A stretch of DNA of 64,000 nt from Tardiphaga alba (GTDB lineage Bacteria; Pseudomonadota; Alphaproteobacteria; Rhizobiales; Xanthobacteraceae). The stretch is taken from positions 3,365,001-3,429,000 of the forward strand of contig NZ_CP036498.1 in NCBI RefSeq assembly GCF_018279705.1, written 5' to 3'. Positions 28,115 through 38,161 of this stretch are shown in pieces. A program made the translations under genes and the position numbers. The notes beneath the pieces were generated by a model, which saw only the letters and a list, made by a program, of their open reading frames with translations, was not told the origin of the DNA and did no database searches. Each line of letters starts with the position of its first letter. The first letter of the stretch is position 1.

Positions 28115-31100
28115 TCACTCCGCCGCAACGACCCGCGGGCGGCCGTCGATCTCGTCGTCCTCGATCTGCGGCTGCAGCTTGCGCTTCAACTTGCGATCGA
28201 TGCGGTCGAGATAGATGTAGATCACCGGCGTGATGTAGAGCGTCAGGAGCTGCGACAGACAGAGGCCACCGACCACGGCGACGCCGAGCGGCTGGCGCAG
28301 TTCGGCGCCGGCGCCGGCACCGATGGCGATGGGCAGCGTGCCGAAGATCGCCGCGAAAGTGGTCATCATGATCGGGCGGAAACGCAGCAGCGCGGCTTCA
28401 CGGATGGCGTGTTCCGCGGAGAGACCGACACGGCGGCGCTCCAGCGCGAAGTCCACCATCATGATGGCGTTCTTCTTCACGATGCCGACCAGCATCACGA
28501 TGCCGATCATGGCGATGACCGACATTTCCATCTTGAACAGCATCAGCGTCAGGATGGCGCCGATGCCCGCCGATGGCAGGCCGGAAATGATCGTGATCGG
28601 ATGGATGAAGCTCTCATAGAGAATGCCGAGGATCACGAAGGCCGCGAACACGGCGGCGAGGATCAGCACGCCCTGCCCGCGCAAACTGTCCTGGAACACC
28701 TGCGCGGTGCCCGAGAAGCCCGTCGCAATCGTCACCGGGAGCTTACTGTCGCTTTCGATCTTCGTGATCTGGTCCACCGCATAGCCCAGCGAATAGCCGG
28801 GCTGCAGGTTGAACGAGATCGTCACCGCGGGCTGCTGGCCCTGATGGTTGATCTGCAGCGGGCCCACCGTCGGCACCAGTTTCGCCACCGCCGACAGCGG
28901 AATGGTCTGGTTGGCCGAGGTCTTCATATAGAGCTTGGAGAGATCGCTGGGATCGACGCGGAACTGCGGCTGCGCCTCCAGGATGATCTGATAGTCATTG
29001 GTCGGCGTATAGATCGTGCCGATCTGCCGCGCACCGAAGGCGTTGTAGAGCTGGTTGCGGACCTGATCAACGGTGATGCCGTAGACCGCTGCCTTCTCGC
29101 GGTCGATATCGACCGTCATCTGCGGGTTCTTGATGTAGAGGTCCGTGGTCACGTCGAGCAGGCCCGGCACTTTCGAGATCGCCTCGCGCATCTCGGGCGC
29201 CAGCCGATAGAGCTGCTCGGTGTCGCTGCTCTGCAGGACATATTGATACTGGCTCTTCGACGGTCGGCCGCCGATATTCAGGTTCTGGATGCTCTGGAAG
29301 AAGGCCTGCAGGCCCGGCACCGCCGTCGCCTTCTGGCGCAGACGTGCCATCACGACCGGCGCCGCCTCGCGCTGCTTCTTCGGCTTCAGCGCCACAAACA
29401 GGCGGCCGTAATTGGCCGTTGCATTGGGACCGCCGGAGCCGACGGTGGAGTTGATATATTCAACCGCCGGATCGGATTTCAGCACATCGACCAGTGCGGC
29501 CTGCCGCGCCTTCATGGCTTCGAACGAGGTGTCGGTGGCGGCCTCGGTGATGCCGGTAAGGAAGCCGGTGTCTTCCTGCGGGAAGAAGCCCTTCGGCACG
29601 ATCATGTAGAGATAGACGGTGCCGCCCAGTGTCGCGAGCGTCACCAGCAGCATGACGGCCTTGTAGGCGAGTACGCGGTCCAGCGACCATTCATAGGCGC
29701 GCAGCCAGGCCGCGAACATGCGCTCGAACAGGCGCAGGACGACGTTCTCTTTGTGATTGGGATCATGCGCCCGCAGCACGCGCGCGCACAGCATCGGCGT
29801 CAGCGTCAGCGACACGAAGCCGGAGACGACGATGGCGACCGAGATCGTCACTGCGAATTCGCGGAACACACGGCCGACGATGCCGCCCATCAGCAGCACC
29901 GGGATGAACACGGCAATCAGCGAGAAGGTGATCGAGATGATCGTGAAGCCGATTTCGCGCGCGCCCTTCAATGCGGCCTCGAAAGGCTGCATGCCGCGCT
30001 CGATGTGGCGGACGATGTTTTCCAGCATCACGATGGCGTCGTCGACCACGAAGCCGACGGACAGCGTCATCGCCAGCAGCGTCATGTTGTTGATGGAGTA
30101 GTCCAGCATATACATGACGGCGCAGGTGCCGAGGATCGAGATCGGCACAGCCAGCGCGGGAATGAAGGTGGCCGAAGCCGAGCGCAGGAACAGGAAGATG
30201 ACGATGATCACCAGCACCACGGCGATCACCAGCGTTTCCTCGACGTCGGCGACGGCCTCGCGCACCGAGACCGAGCGGTCCATCATCATATTGACCTCGA
30301 CCGAGGCCGGGATCTGCGCGCGCAGCGACGGCAGCCGCTCGCGCACGGCATCCACCACCGCGACGGTGTTGGCATCGGGCTGTTTCTGGATCGCCAGCAC
30401 GATGGCGCGTTCGCCGTTCAGCCAGGTGCCGACCTTGTCGTTCTCGACGGCGTCATAGATCTTGGCGACTTCGTTTAGCTTCACCGGCGAACCGTTGCGC
30501 CAGGCGACGACGATCTGGCTGTAATCGGCGGCCTTGGTCATCTGGCCGGAGGCCTGTAGCGAAATGTCCTGCTTGGGGCCGTTGAGGGTTCCGACCGGCG
30601 TCGAGGAATTGGCACGCGACACGGCGGTGCGGATGTCTTCGAGCGACAGGCCACGCGCGGCCGCAGCCTCCGGATCGGCCTGGACGCGGATGGCGAATTT
30701 CTGCGTCCCGTAGATCAGCACCTGCGCGACGCCGGGAATTTGCGACAGCGCCTGCCCGATGGTGATGTCGCCGAATTCGTTCACCGCCGAGAGCGGCAGC
30801 GTGGACGACGACAGCGCGATGAACAGGATCGGGAAGTCACCCGGATTTACTTTTCGGAAGCTAGGCGGGATCGTCATCTCGATCGGCAGACGCCGCTGCG
30901 CGATGGTCAGCGCGGTCTGCACGTCGAGGGCTGCGGCGTCGATGCTGCGGTTGAGATCGAACTGGATGGTGATCTGCGTCGTGCCTTGCGACGACGACGA
31001 CGACATCGACGAGATGCCGGCAATGGTGGAGAGCTGGCGTTCGATGACGCCCGCGACCGACGCGGCCATGGTGTCGGCGCTGGCGCCCGGCAGAGTCGCG

Positions 31101-31243
31101 GTGACGGCGATGGTCGGGAAGTCCACTTTCGGCAGCGCCGAGACCGGCAGCAGGCGGAAACCGAAAATGCCGAACGCGATGATCGTCGCCGTGATGAGCG
31201 TGGTCATCACAGGGCGACGGATGCAGATCTCCGAGAGGGTCAT
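28115..31243 (-). CDS. RND-family efflux permease (MdtB/MdtC-like)
   Basis: A 1042-residue proton-driven inner-membrane pump of the hydrophobe/amphiphile efflux (HAE1) family. It begins with the first TM and the LPVSALPKVDFPTIAVTATL motif typical of MdtB/C-like members. It has two large periplasmic loops and the TM4 Asp pair in VDDAIVMLENIVRHIERG near residue 400. The adaptor gene lies three bases upstream, so the pair is one operon; no outer-membrane channel gene is adjacent, so a channel such as a TolC homologue elsewhere is expected. Substrates cannot be predicted from the sequence. Confidence 0.92.
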   Translation of the reverse strand: MTLSEICIRRPVMTTLITATIIAFGIFGFRLLPVSALPKVDFPTIAVTATLPGASADTMAASVAGVIERQLSTIAGISSMSSSSSQGTTQITIQFDLNRSIDAAALDVQTALTIAQRRLPIEMTIPPSFRKVNPGDFPILFIALSSSTLPLSAVNEFGDITIGQALSQIPGVAQVLIYGTQKFAIRVQADPEAAAARGLSLEDIRTAVSRANSSTPVGTLNGPKQDISLQASGQMTKAADYSQIVVAWRNGSPVKLNEVAKIYDAVENDKVGTWLNGERAIVLAIQKQPDANTVAVVDAVRERLPSLRAQIPASVEVNMMMDRSVSVREAVADVEETLVIAVVLVIIVIFLFLRSASATFIPALAVPISILGTCAVMYMLDYSINNMTLLAMTLSVGFVVDDAIVMLENIVRHIERGMQPFEAALKGAREIGFTIISITFSLIAVFIPVLLMGGIVGRVFREFAVTISVAIVVSGFVSLTLTPMLCARVLRAHDPNHKENVVLRLFERMFAAWLRAYEWSLDRVLAYKAVMLLVTLATLGGTVYLYMIVPKGFFPQEDTGFLTGITEAATDTSFEAMKARQAALVDVLKSDPAVEYINSTVGSGGPNATANYGRLFVALKPKKQREAAPVVMARLRQKATAVPGLQAFFQSIQNLNIGGRPSKSQYQYVLQSSDTEQLYRLAPEMREAISKVPGLLDVTTDLYIKNPQMTVDIDREKAAVYGITVDQVRNQLYNAFGARQIGTIYTPTNDYQIILEAQPQFRVDPSDLSKLYMKTSANQTIPLSAVAKLVPTVGPLQINHQGQQPAVTISFNLQPGYSLGYAVDQITKIESDSKLPVTIATGFSGTAQVFQDSLRGQGVLILAAVFAAFVILGILYESFIHPITIISGLPSAGIGAILTLMLFKMEMSVIAMIGIVMLVGIVKKNAIMMVDFALERRRVGLSAEHAIREAALLRFRPIMMTTFAAIFGTLPIAIGAGAGAELRQPLGVAVVGGLCLSQLLTLYITPVIYIYLDRIDRKLKRKLQPQIEDDEIDGRPRVVAAE

Positions 31244-31246
31244 GGC

Positions 31247-32371
31247 TTACGCCCCGGCCTTGCGTTTGCGCGCTTCGACCTGGGTGCCCTGGGTCAGCAG
31301 CAGCTGACCGTCCACCACCACCTCCTCATTGCCCGACAGGCCGGTGGTGATCACCGACTGGCCCTGGAAGGTGCGATCGACCTCGACCGGCTGGATCTGC
31401 GCCTTGCCGTCCTTCACCACGAAAACGAAGTTCCCGGTCTGGCTGCGCTGCACGGCCACCGTCGGCACCGTGACGCCGTCCTCGACGCGAATGATGAGCT
31501 TGGTCTGCACCAGCGTGCCCGGCCACAGGATCTCGCTGGTGTTGTCCATGATGCCGCGGACCGTGACCATGCCGGTGGTGGAATCCACCGTGTTCTCGAT
31601 CATGGCGACCTTGCCGCTCTCCGAACGCTCGCTGTTCGGGATCGTCGCGACCACCTTGGTGGTACCGGCGGCCATGGCGTCGCGCAGATCGGCGAGCAGG
31701 CGCTGCGGGATCGTGAAGGTCACATAGACCGGCGCCATCTGGTTGATGGTGGCGAGCGGCGCGGTGTCGGCCGGGCGCACGAAATTGCCGACCTTCACAT
31801 TGGCGGCGCTGATCCGCCCGGAGAACGGCGCCTTGATGATGGTGAAGCTCTTCTGGACCTTCAGATTGTCGAGCATCGACTGGTCGGCCTTGATGGTGCC
31901 GGCCAGGATGTCGGTCTGGGTCTTGGCGTTGTCGAGGCTGACCTGGGTGGTCGCGCCCTTCCCGATCAGGTCGGCGAAGCGGCGGACGTCGCGCTCGGCA
32001 CCGGCGAGCTGGGCCTGGTCGCGGGCCAGCGTGCCTTCGGCCTGCTCGATCTGGGCGTCGATCTGGCGCGAATCAAGGGTGAAGAGGAGGTCGCCTTCAT
32101 TGACCTTGGCGCCGTCCTGGAAGTGGACGGAGATGATGGTGGTTTCCAGCCGGGACTTCAGCGCCACCGAAGAGATCGGCGTCACCATCCCGATGGCATC
32201 CACATCCACCGGCACCGGCTTGCGCTCGGCGTTGGCGAGCTCGACGGCCACGATCCGGGTGCGCGGCTGAGTTTGGGCCTTCTCGCCCCCCATCCAGGAG
32301 GACCGCGTGGCATAGCCGGCGACGGCGACGCCACCCAGGACGACGAGAGCGATCAATGTGCGTTTGTTCAT
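31247..32371 (-). CDS. RND efflux periplasmic adaptor subunit
   Basis: A 374-residue membrane-fusion protein. The N-terminal segment MNKRTLIALVVLGGVAVAGY is a signal anchor. Then come the lipoyl-like half-motif (VDAIGMVTPISSVALKSRLE), a helical hairpin (about 100-155, Glu/Gln/Ala/Arg-rich), the second lipoyl half around KSFTIIKAPFSGRISAANVK, and beta-barrel and membrane-proximal domains. It joins the permease to an outer-membrane channel. First gene of the two-gene operon. Confidence 0.92.
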   Translation of the reverse strand: MNKRTLIALVVLGGVAVAGYATRSSWMGGEKAQTQPRTRIVAVELANAERKPVPVDVDAIGMVTPISSVALKSRLETTIISVHFQDGAKVNEGDLLFTLDSRQIDAQIEQAEGTLARDQAQLAGAERDVRRFADLIGKGATTQVSLDNAKTQTDILAGTIKADQSMLDNLKVQKSFTIIKAPFSGRISAANVKVGNFVRPADTAPLATINQMAPVYVTFTIPQRLLADLRDAMAAGTTKVVATIPNSERSESGKVAMIENTVDSTTGMVTVRGIMDNTSEILWPGTLVQTKLIIRVEDGVTVPTVAVQRSQTGNFVFVVKDGKAQIQPVEVDRTFQGQSVITTGLSGNEEVVVDGQLLLTQGTQVEARKRKAGA

Positions 32372-32562
32372 ATGGTCTTCGTCACCTGGAACGTCACTTG
32401 GAACAGCCTTCGGGTCGCAGCTCGGGTGTCGCCCCCCTGCCCGCCCGTGCCTGATTGTTTCGGCACCTGTGCGCTTTAGGCTTAAAGCGTATCATGCCGC
32501 CGCCGGGGATGATATGCCGCACCGACGCAATATTGCCACCATTGTTACCGGAATTCGCGCCC

Positions 32563-33354
32563 ATGAGAATTGCCACCTGGAATGTGAATTCGGTCCGTCA
32601 GCGGCTCGACCACCTGCTCACCTGGCTCAAGGAATGCCGGCCGGACATCGTCTGCCTGCAGGAAATCAAATGCATGGACGACGCGTTCCCGCGCGAGCCC
32701 ATCGAGGCGCTCGGCTACAATGTCGTCACCCACGGCCAGAAGACCTTTAACGGCGTCGCCCTGCTGTCCAAATATCCGCTCGACGAAGCCACGCCGCGCC
32801 TCGCCGGCGACGACCTGGACGAGCATGCCAGGTTCATCGAGGGCGTGGTGTCGCTGAAATCGGGCGTGGTGCGGGTCGCGTGCCTGTATCTGCCGAACGG
32901 CAATCCGGTGGACACCGAGAAGTATCCCTACAAGCTGCGCTGGATGGAGCGGCTGCGCGAATTCACCAAGCTGCGCCTGAAGACCGAAGAACCGCTGATC
33001 CTTGCCGGCGACTTCAACGTGATCCCGCATGCCCGCGACGTCCACAATCCCGCGGCCTGGGCCAATGATGCGCTGTTCAAGCCCGAGACCCGCGAGAGCT
33101 TCCAGGCCTTGCTCGGCCTCGGCATGACCGACGCGCTGCGCGCCGTCACCGATGACGCCGGCCAGTACACGTTCTGGGACTATCAGGCCGGCGCCTGGCA
33201 GAAGAACTGGGGCATCCGCATCGACCACCTGCTGCTGTCGCCGCAGGCCAGCGACAGGCTCGTCGATGTCGGCATCGACAAATATGTCCGCGCCTGGGAG
33301 AAGCCGAGCGACCACGTACCGGTCTGGGTCGATCTCGATCTGGAGGTGGCGTGA
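32563..33354 (+). CDS. xthA: Exodeoxyribonuclease III
   Basis: An AP endonuclease / 3'-5' exonuclease of base-excision repair. The 263-residue protein has the family N-terminus MRIATWNVNSVRQRLDHL, the metal-binding Glu in CLQEIKC, the catalytic LAGDFNVIP motif and the terminal SDHVPVWVDL. ATG 32563 begins exactly at the conserved start. Diverges from the RND operon. Confidence 0.95.
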   Translation: MRIATWNVNSVRQRLDHLLTWLKECRPDIVCLQEIKCMDDAFPREPIEALGYNVVTHGQKTFNGVALLSKYPLDEATPRLAGDDLDEHARFIEGVVSLKSGVVRVACLYLPNGNPVDTEKYPYKLRWMERLREFTKLRLKTEEPLILAGDFNVIPHARDVHNPAAWANDALFKPETRESFQALLGLGMTDALRAVTDDAGQYTFWDYQAGAWQKNWGIRIDHLLLSPQASDRLVDVGIDKYVRAWEKPSDHVPVWVDLDLEVA

Positions 33355-33516
33355 GCCGACGGTCGGGACCGCCTCGCTCTATAGGCCGGCCTGACCGCGC
33401 GTCCCTCACTCTGCGCTAATTTTGACACACGCGGCCAACGGTTGACATTTCTCAATCTATTCTAAGTCCCGAACGATTGTGGACGCTAAAGTTGTAGATC
33501 ACGAAAGCTCCGGCAG

Positions 33517-35873
33517 ATGATGACAATCTGCATCGTTAACGGGGGCGATATCGTGATTATCGGCATCAGGACCTTGACACACGCCGCTTGGCTCGGCGCG
33601 GCAAGTCTTCTCGTTCTGTCAGCAGACATCACCACCGGCGCGCATGCGCAGTCGACACTCCCGGCGGTCACCGTCGATGCGCCGCAAGCACCGACCACGC
33701 GCCGCGCCATGAGCCCCCGCCGCAACGCCGGGGCACGGCGCGCGCGAAGCATTACTGCGCGGTCGCCGAGCCAGCCGGCACAGCAGGCTCCGGCATCAGC
33801 GCCGCGTGCCAGGGAAACGGCCTGGGCCATGTGGATGGTTTTGTGGCGACCCGCAGCGGCACCGGCACCAAGACGGACACGGCGCTGATCGAGACACCGC
33901 AGGCGATCTCGGTGGTGACGCAGGACCAGATCCAGGCGCAAGCGGCACAGAACGTCTCGCAGGCGGTGCGCTACACATCGGGTACGCGTGCCGAGGTCGC
34001 CGGCGCCGACGCCCGCACCGACGGCGTCTATATCCGCGGCTTTCTCGCCGACCAGTATCTGGACGGCCTGCGCCTCGTGAATTTCGGCATCTTCAGCTAC
34101 GCGATCACCGAGCCGTTCAATCTCGAGCGCATCGAAGTGCTGCATGGCCCCGCCTCTATCCTCTACGGGCAGGCCACGCCGGGCGGCGTCATCAACATGG
34201 TGAGCAAGCGGCCGACATCCGAGCCCTATCACGAGATGTTCGTCTCCACCGGCAGCTACGGCCGTATCCAGAGCGGCGTCGATCTCAGCGGCCCGCTCGA
34301 CAAGAACAAGGAGTTTCTCTACCGCCTGACCGCATCGGGTTACGATGTCGGCAGCCAGGTTGATCACACCGGCTACCAGCGCGTGTCGATCGCGCCTTCG
34401 CTGACATGGCGCCCCACCAACGACATCACCCTGACCATCCAGGGCGTCTATCAGCGCGATCCCAAGGCCGGCTTCTACAATCAGCTTCCGCCGCGCGGCA
34501 TCGGCACGCTGTTTCCGTATCAGGGCCGGTTCATTCCGACGAGCTTCTATTCCGGCGAACCCGGCTTCGACAAAACCGACCGGACCTTTGGCTCGATCGG
34601 ATATCAGTTCGAGCACCGCCTCACCGGCGGCCTGACGCTCCGGCAAAATCTGCGTTACCTGGAAAGCGATGTGAAATTCGCGGTGGTGTCGCCCGATGGC
34701 GGCCTGACCAACCCGACCAACCTCACCCGCGGTGCCTATGCCACGGATGAAACGATCAAGTCGCTGGCGGTCGACAACCAGGCCGAAGGCAAATTCGTCT
34801 ATGGTCCGTTCGAGCACACGACCTTGTTCGGCATCGACTATCGCCATGCCATCGACACCGCCCTGAACCGACAAGGCACCGCCAACCCGATCAACGCGCT
34901 CGATCCCGTCTATGGTTTCACGCCCACGATGGCGATTTCCGGCAACAACCGCCAGCGCCTCGATCAGGTCGGCATCTATGCGCAGGACCAGATCAAGTTC
35001 GACCGCTGGGTCGCCTTGCTCGGCATCCGCCGCGATCAGGCCAACTCGCGCACCGACAACCTGTTCGCCGGCGTCAACGGCACCGAGAAGATGGACACCG
35101 CGATCAGCAAGCGCGGCGCACTGCTCTACAAATTCGACAACGGCGTCGCGCCCTACATCCAGTACACGGAGTCATTCCAGCCGACCGCGGGTACCGACTT
35201 CTTCAACAGCCCGTTCCTGCCAACGCGCGGCCAGCAGGAAGAGATCGGCGTCAAGTATCAGCCTGACCCACAGTCGCTTTACACGATCGCCTATTTCAAC
35301 CTGACCCAACAGAATGTCCTGACGCCGGATCCCGATCCGACGCATATCCGTGGCGGTGTCCGCACCAATGTGCAGACCGGCGAAGTGCGATCGCGCGGCA
35401 TCGAAATCGAGGGCAAGACCGAGGTCAATCGCAGCCTGACAGTTCTCGGCGCCTACACCTATCTCGACCAGACCGTGACCCAGAGCAACAACGCCGCCCA
35501 GCTCGGCAAGCGTCTGGTTGGCATGCCGACCCATTCCGCATCGGCATGGGCGGACTACACATTCCGCGGCGGTCCGCTCGACGGCTTCGGCATATCCGGC
35601 GGCGTGCGTTATATTGGCGAGTCCGCAGGCACGACGTCGAACTTCCTGCCCGCGCCGAACGCGACGACACCGTTCTTCATCCCCGCCGTCACATTGTTCG
35701 ACGCCGCAGTGCACTACGACATGGCCGCGCTCGGGCCACAGTTCAAAGGCCTGAACCTGTCGGTGAACGGCACCAACCTGTTCGACAAGACCTACCTCTC
35801 GCTCTGTCAGGACGGCGGTTGCTATTACGGCCTGCGCCGACAGGTGATCGCGACCCTGCGCTACAAATGGTGA
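33517..35873 (+). CDS. TonB-dependent siderophore receptor, apparently frame-broken near 33.8 kb
   Basis: An outer-membrane receptor that imports a ferric siderophore using TonB energy. The signal peptide and linker (LTHAAWLGAASLLVLSADI ... TTGAHAQ, then an Arg/Pro/Ala-rich stretch) are encoded from 33517 or from GTG 33553, which has GGGGG eight bases upstream. From about 33800-33825 the reading continues in another frame as QGNGLGHVDGFVATRSG, then the plug (ETPQAISVVTQDQIQAQAAQ) and a 22-strand-type barrel ending in RQVIATLRYKW with the terminal aromatic residue. Gaining one base near 33810 restores a single frame. The intact barrel frame is open from 33588. The siderophore is unknown; no transporter or biosynthesis genes are adjacent. 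Confidence 0.85.
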
Positions 35874-36083
35874 GGTGAACGCCAGCCCGTCGCTGCGGCC
35901 TGACGATGGCGGCTGCAGCGCATAGCTGTCGCTGGCGCCACGCCGCACGACCGCTATGCAGCATAATTCCTGAAAACTTCCGGCCATATCCCTCCATATC
36001 CCTTGGACGAAGCACCACACGCTGTGGTTTAATCAGGTCGCACTGGCTGACTTGATCGCAATGTCGTTTCGGGAAGCTGCGCT

Positions 36084-36857
36084 ATGAGATCCATCGACAC
36101 CTCCGTCGACCGCGCGGATATCGCTGATATCGCGCTTGTCGCGTCGGAACGCGACGTCCTGCTGCTCTGGATGATCTTTACCGGGCTCTCCGTCTTCGCT
36201 CTCGTGCTGCTGTGGCGATACGGCCTGATCGACCTGATGATCGCATCCGACCGGACCTACATTTCCAGCGTGATCGGCGTGCTCTACATCGTCACCTGCT
36301 GTCACTGTTTCCTGCGCACCCGCGCGATTGCGCGTGAAGGCGCAGCCGCGACGCGCTGCCGTGCATTGCTGAGCACGCCCGACGGCATGGCGGCGCTCAC
36401 ATCTGAACACCCGCGATTGCCGGACGGGATGGTCACCGATCACATCCGCAATCTGGTGACGAAAGCGAAGGCGCAAGGCGGCGGCCGGATCGACCAGACA
36501 CTGATGCTGCGCGCGCTGGCCGATCGGCTGCGCGGCTCCAACGGCTTCGGCGCCTTCGCGTCCGACACGCTGATGAAGCTCGGGCTGCTCGGCACCATCG
36601 TCGGCTTCATCATCATGCTGGCGCCGGTCGCCACGCTCGATGCCGCCGACAAGGCGGCGATGCGCGCGTCGATGGGACTGATGAGCGATGGCATGGCGGT
36701 GGCCATGTATACGACGCTGGCCGGGCTGATCGGTTCGATCCTCGTCAGAATTCAATATTACATGCTCGATGCCGCCACCCAGCGGGTGTTTTCCGATGCC
36801 GTGATGCTGACCGAAACGCGGGTCACGCCGGTTCTGGAAGCGCGCCATGAACGATGA
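36084..36857 (+). CDS. MotA/TolQ/ExbB-type proton channel protein
   Basis: A 257-residue inner-membrane protein. TM segments are near 24-54, 58-78, 165-186 and 203-228. The last two carry the family pattern: LLGTIVGFIIMLAP, and GMAVAMYTTLAGLIGSILV with the conserved Thr pair seen in TolQ/ExbB/MotA. A charged cytoplasmic loop lies between. These proteins conduct protons and drive movement in a partner anchored by one TM helix. The downstream gene, which overlaps this one by 11 bases, encodes just such a partner. No flagellar, TonB or Tol-Pal genes are nearby, so the machine served is unknown. Confidence 0.8.
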   Translation: MRSIDTSVDRADIADIALVASERDVLLLWMIFTGLSVFALVLLWRYGLIDLMIASDRTYISSVIGVLYIVTCCHCFLRTRAIAREGAAATRCRALLSTPDGMAALTSEHPRLPDGMVTDHIRNLVTKAKAQGGGRIDQTLMLRALADRLRGSNGFGAFASDTLMKLGLLGTIVGFIIMLAPVATLDAADKAAMRASMGLMSDGMAVAMYTTLAGLIGSILVRIQYYMLDAATQRVFSDAVMLTETRVTPVLEARHER

Positions 36858-37521
36858 TTTCGGCCTCTATCCACGCGACGAGAATTTCGATCCGCTCGGC
36901 GTGATGCTGTTCAAGGCGCTGCAGGTCATCGCCTTCCTGTTCTTTATCGCACTGCTGGCGGTGTCACCGGACTCCAAGGACGGCAAGATCGACTCCAAGG
37001 CCGAGTTCATCATCACGATGGACTGGCCCGACAGTCATCCCGACGACTTCGATCTGTTCGTGCAGGACCCCATCGGCAATATCGCCTGGTATCGGCATCG
37101 CGAAGCCGGCTTCCTCACCCTCGATCGCGATGATCGTGGCGGGGCCAACAATTCCGTCACCGTCAACGGCAAGAAGATCGCCTCGCCGATCCGCGAGGAA
37201 ATCGTCACGGTTCGCGGAATCGTGCGCGGCGAATACACGGTCAATGTCTCGCACTTCGCGGCAACCACGGGCCAGCCGGTCCCCGTCAAGGTGAAGGTGC
37301 AGAAGCTCAATCCGACGGCGCAGGTCGTGTTCGACGACAGGCTGATCCTGGATCACACCGGCCACGAGCGCACCGCGGTGCGGTTCTGGCTCGATGCCGA
37401 AGGCAAGGTCGTTGATGTCCAGCAGCGCCACAAGTCGCTGCTCGAGACTTTCCGCAATGCCCGCGCCAATGGCGCCGATCTCGATCCCAAGACCGGCGTG
37501 AGGATGCCCCGCCGTGAGTAA
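36847..37521 (+). CDS. Single-TM protein with periplasmic beta domain (channel partner)
   Basis: A 224-residue protein. A short cytoplasmic N-terminus is followed by one TM helix (about 18-40) and then a periplasmic domain. The domain opens with a strand and DDFDLFVQDPIGNIAWY (Asp residues near 66-74), a pattern like the DUF2135/YfaP-type beta-sandwich. The rest (about 100-165) has alternating hydrophobic strands ending VPVKVKVQKLNP. Topology (Nin, single TM, periplasmic bulk) equals that of ExbD/TolR/MotB, but the periplasmic fold is different. Start overlaps the previous gene; the end overlaps the next by 8 bases. I infer a stator-type partner of the upstream channel; no homologue with known function comes to mind. 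Confidence 0.7.
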   Translation: MNDDFGLYPRDENFDPLGVMLFKALQVIAFLFFIALLAVSPDSKDGKIDSKAEFIITMDWPDSHPDDFDLFVQDPIGNIAWYRHREAGFLTLDRDDRGGANNSVTVNGKKIASPIREEIVTVRGIVRGEYTVNVSHFAATTGQPVPVKVKVQKLNPTAQVVFDDRLILDHTGHERTAVRFWLDAEGKVVDVQQRHKSLLETFRNARANGADLDPKTGVRMPRRE

Positions 37522-38122
37522 CGGCCAACAATCCATGGTGCTGACGCTGTCGGTCGGCTACGCGCTGATCGGCGCGCTGCTGCTGACGATCCTCGTCTAT
37601 GCGCGCCTCGGCTGGCGTGCCAAGGCGGCGGTCGTCGTCGTCACCAGCGCGTTCTATATCGCGAGCTTCATCGGCCTGCGCGGCCTGCTCGGCTGGGCCA
37701 GCATCGACAGGCTGCCGCCCCGCTTCAAGCTGCTGCAGGCGCGGATCGTCGAACCACATTCACTGGCCGGCGATCCCGGCGCGATCTATCTCTGGGTGGA
37801 AACGCTGGACGACGACAATCGCCCGAGCGGCATCCCGCGTGCGTTTCGCGTTCCCTACAGCGACAGGCTCGCAGAGAAAACCGACAAGGCCATCAGCGAG
37901 ATCGCGGCCGGCCATCCGCAAGGCGGGCGCGCAGCCGATTACGGCAGCGGTGAAGGCGGGCTGCTCGATGCCGCCCGGGAATACATCACGCCCAGCACGA
38001 TCATGGAGACGTCAGGCGGCGATCCCTCGACCGGCGGCGGCCCCGTCGCGCCGCAAAGTGCCGGCGAAGCCGTGTCCTTCACACCCCTGCTCCCGCCGCG
38101 AATGCCGCCGAAGGATCAGTAG
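37514..38122 (+). CDS. Hypothetical two-TM protein, third gene of the proton-channel operon
   Basis: A 202-residue protein with two TM helices (about 8-31 and 36-60) followed by a soluble domain of about 80 residues (QARIVEPHSLAGDPGAIYLWVETLDDDN onward) and a Gly/Ser/Pro-rich tail. I do not recognise the family. Its start overlaps the preceding gene by 8 bases, so all three open frames 36084-38122 are translationally coupled and very probably form one complex. The soluble part probably faces the periplasm, judged from its Pro- and Gly-rich tail; this is a guess. Confidence 0.65.
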   Translation: MSNGQQSMVLTLSVGYALIGALLLTILVYARLGWRAKAAVVVVTSAFYIASFIGLRGLLGWASIDRLPPRFKLLQARIVEPHSLAGDPGAIYLWVETLDDDNRPSGIPRAFRVPYSDRLAEKTDKAISEIAAGHPQGGRAADYGSGEGGLLDAAREYITPSTIMETSGGDPSTGGGPVAPQSAGEAVSFTPLLPPRMPPKDQ

Positions 38123-38161
38123 GCGTGCGGCGAGGGATCGGGCAGTATTCGGGGCAAGGCC

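Noticed and set aside
28067..30478. Long open frame (about 800 codons) opposite the RND permease
   Set aside because: It is antisense to a full-length, motif-rich RND protein; its His/Asp/Arg-heavy composition is what high-GC codon bias gives on the opposite strand.
36084..38122. Zorya (ZorA/ZorB) defence pair
   Set aside because: The partner lacks an OmpA-like domain and no ZorC/D/E gene is present; the resemblance is limited to the channel family.
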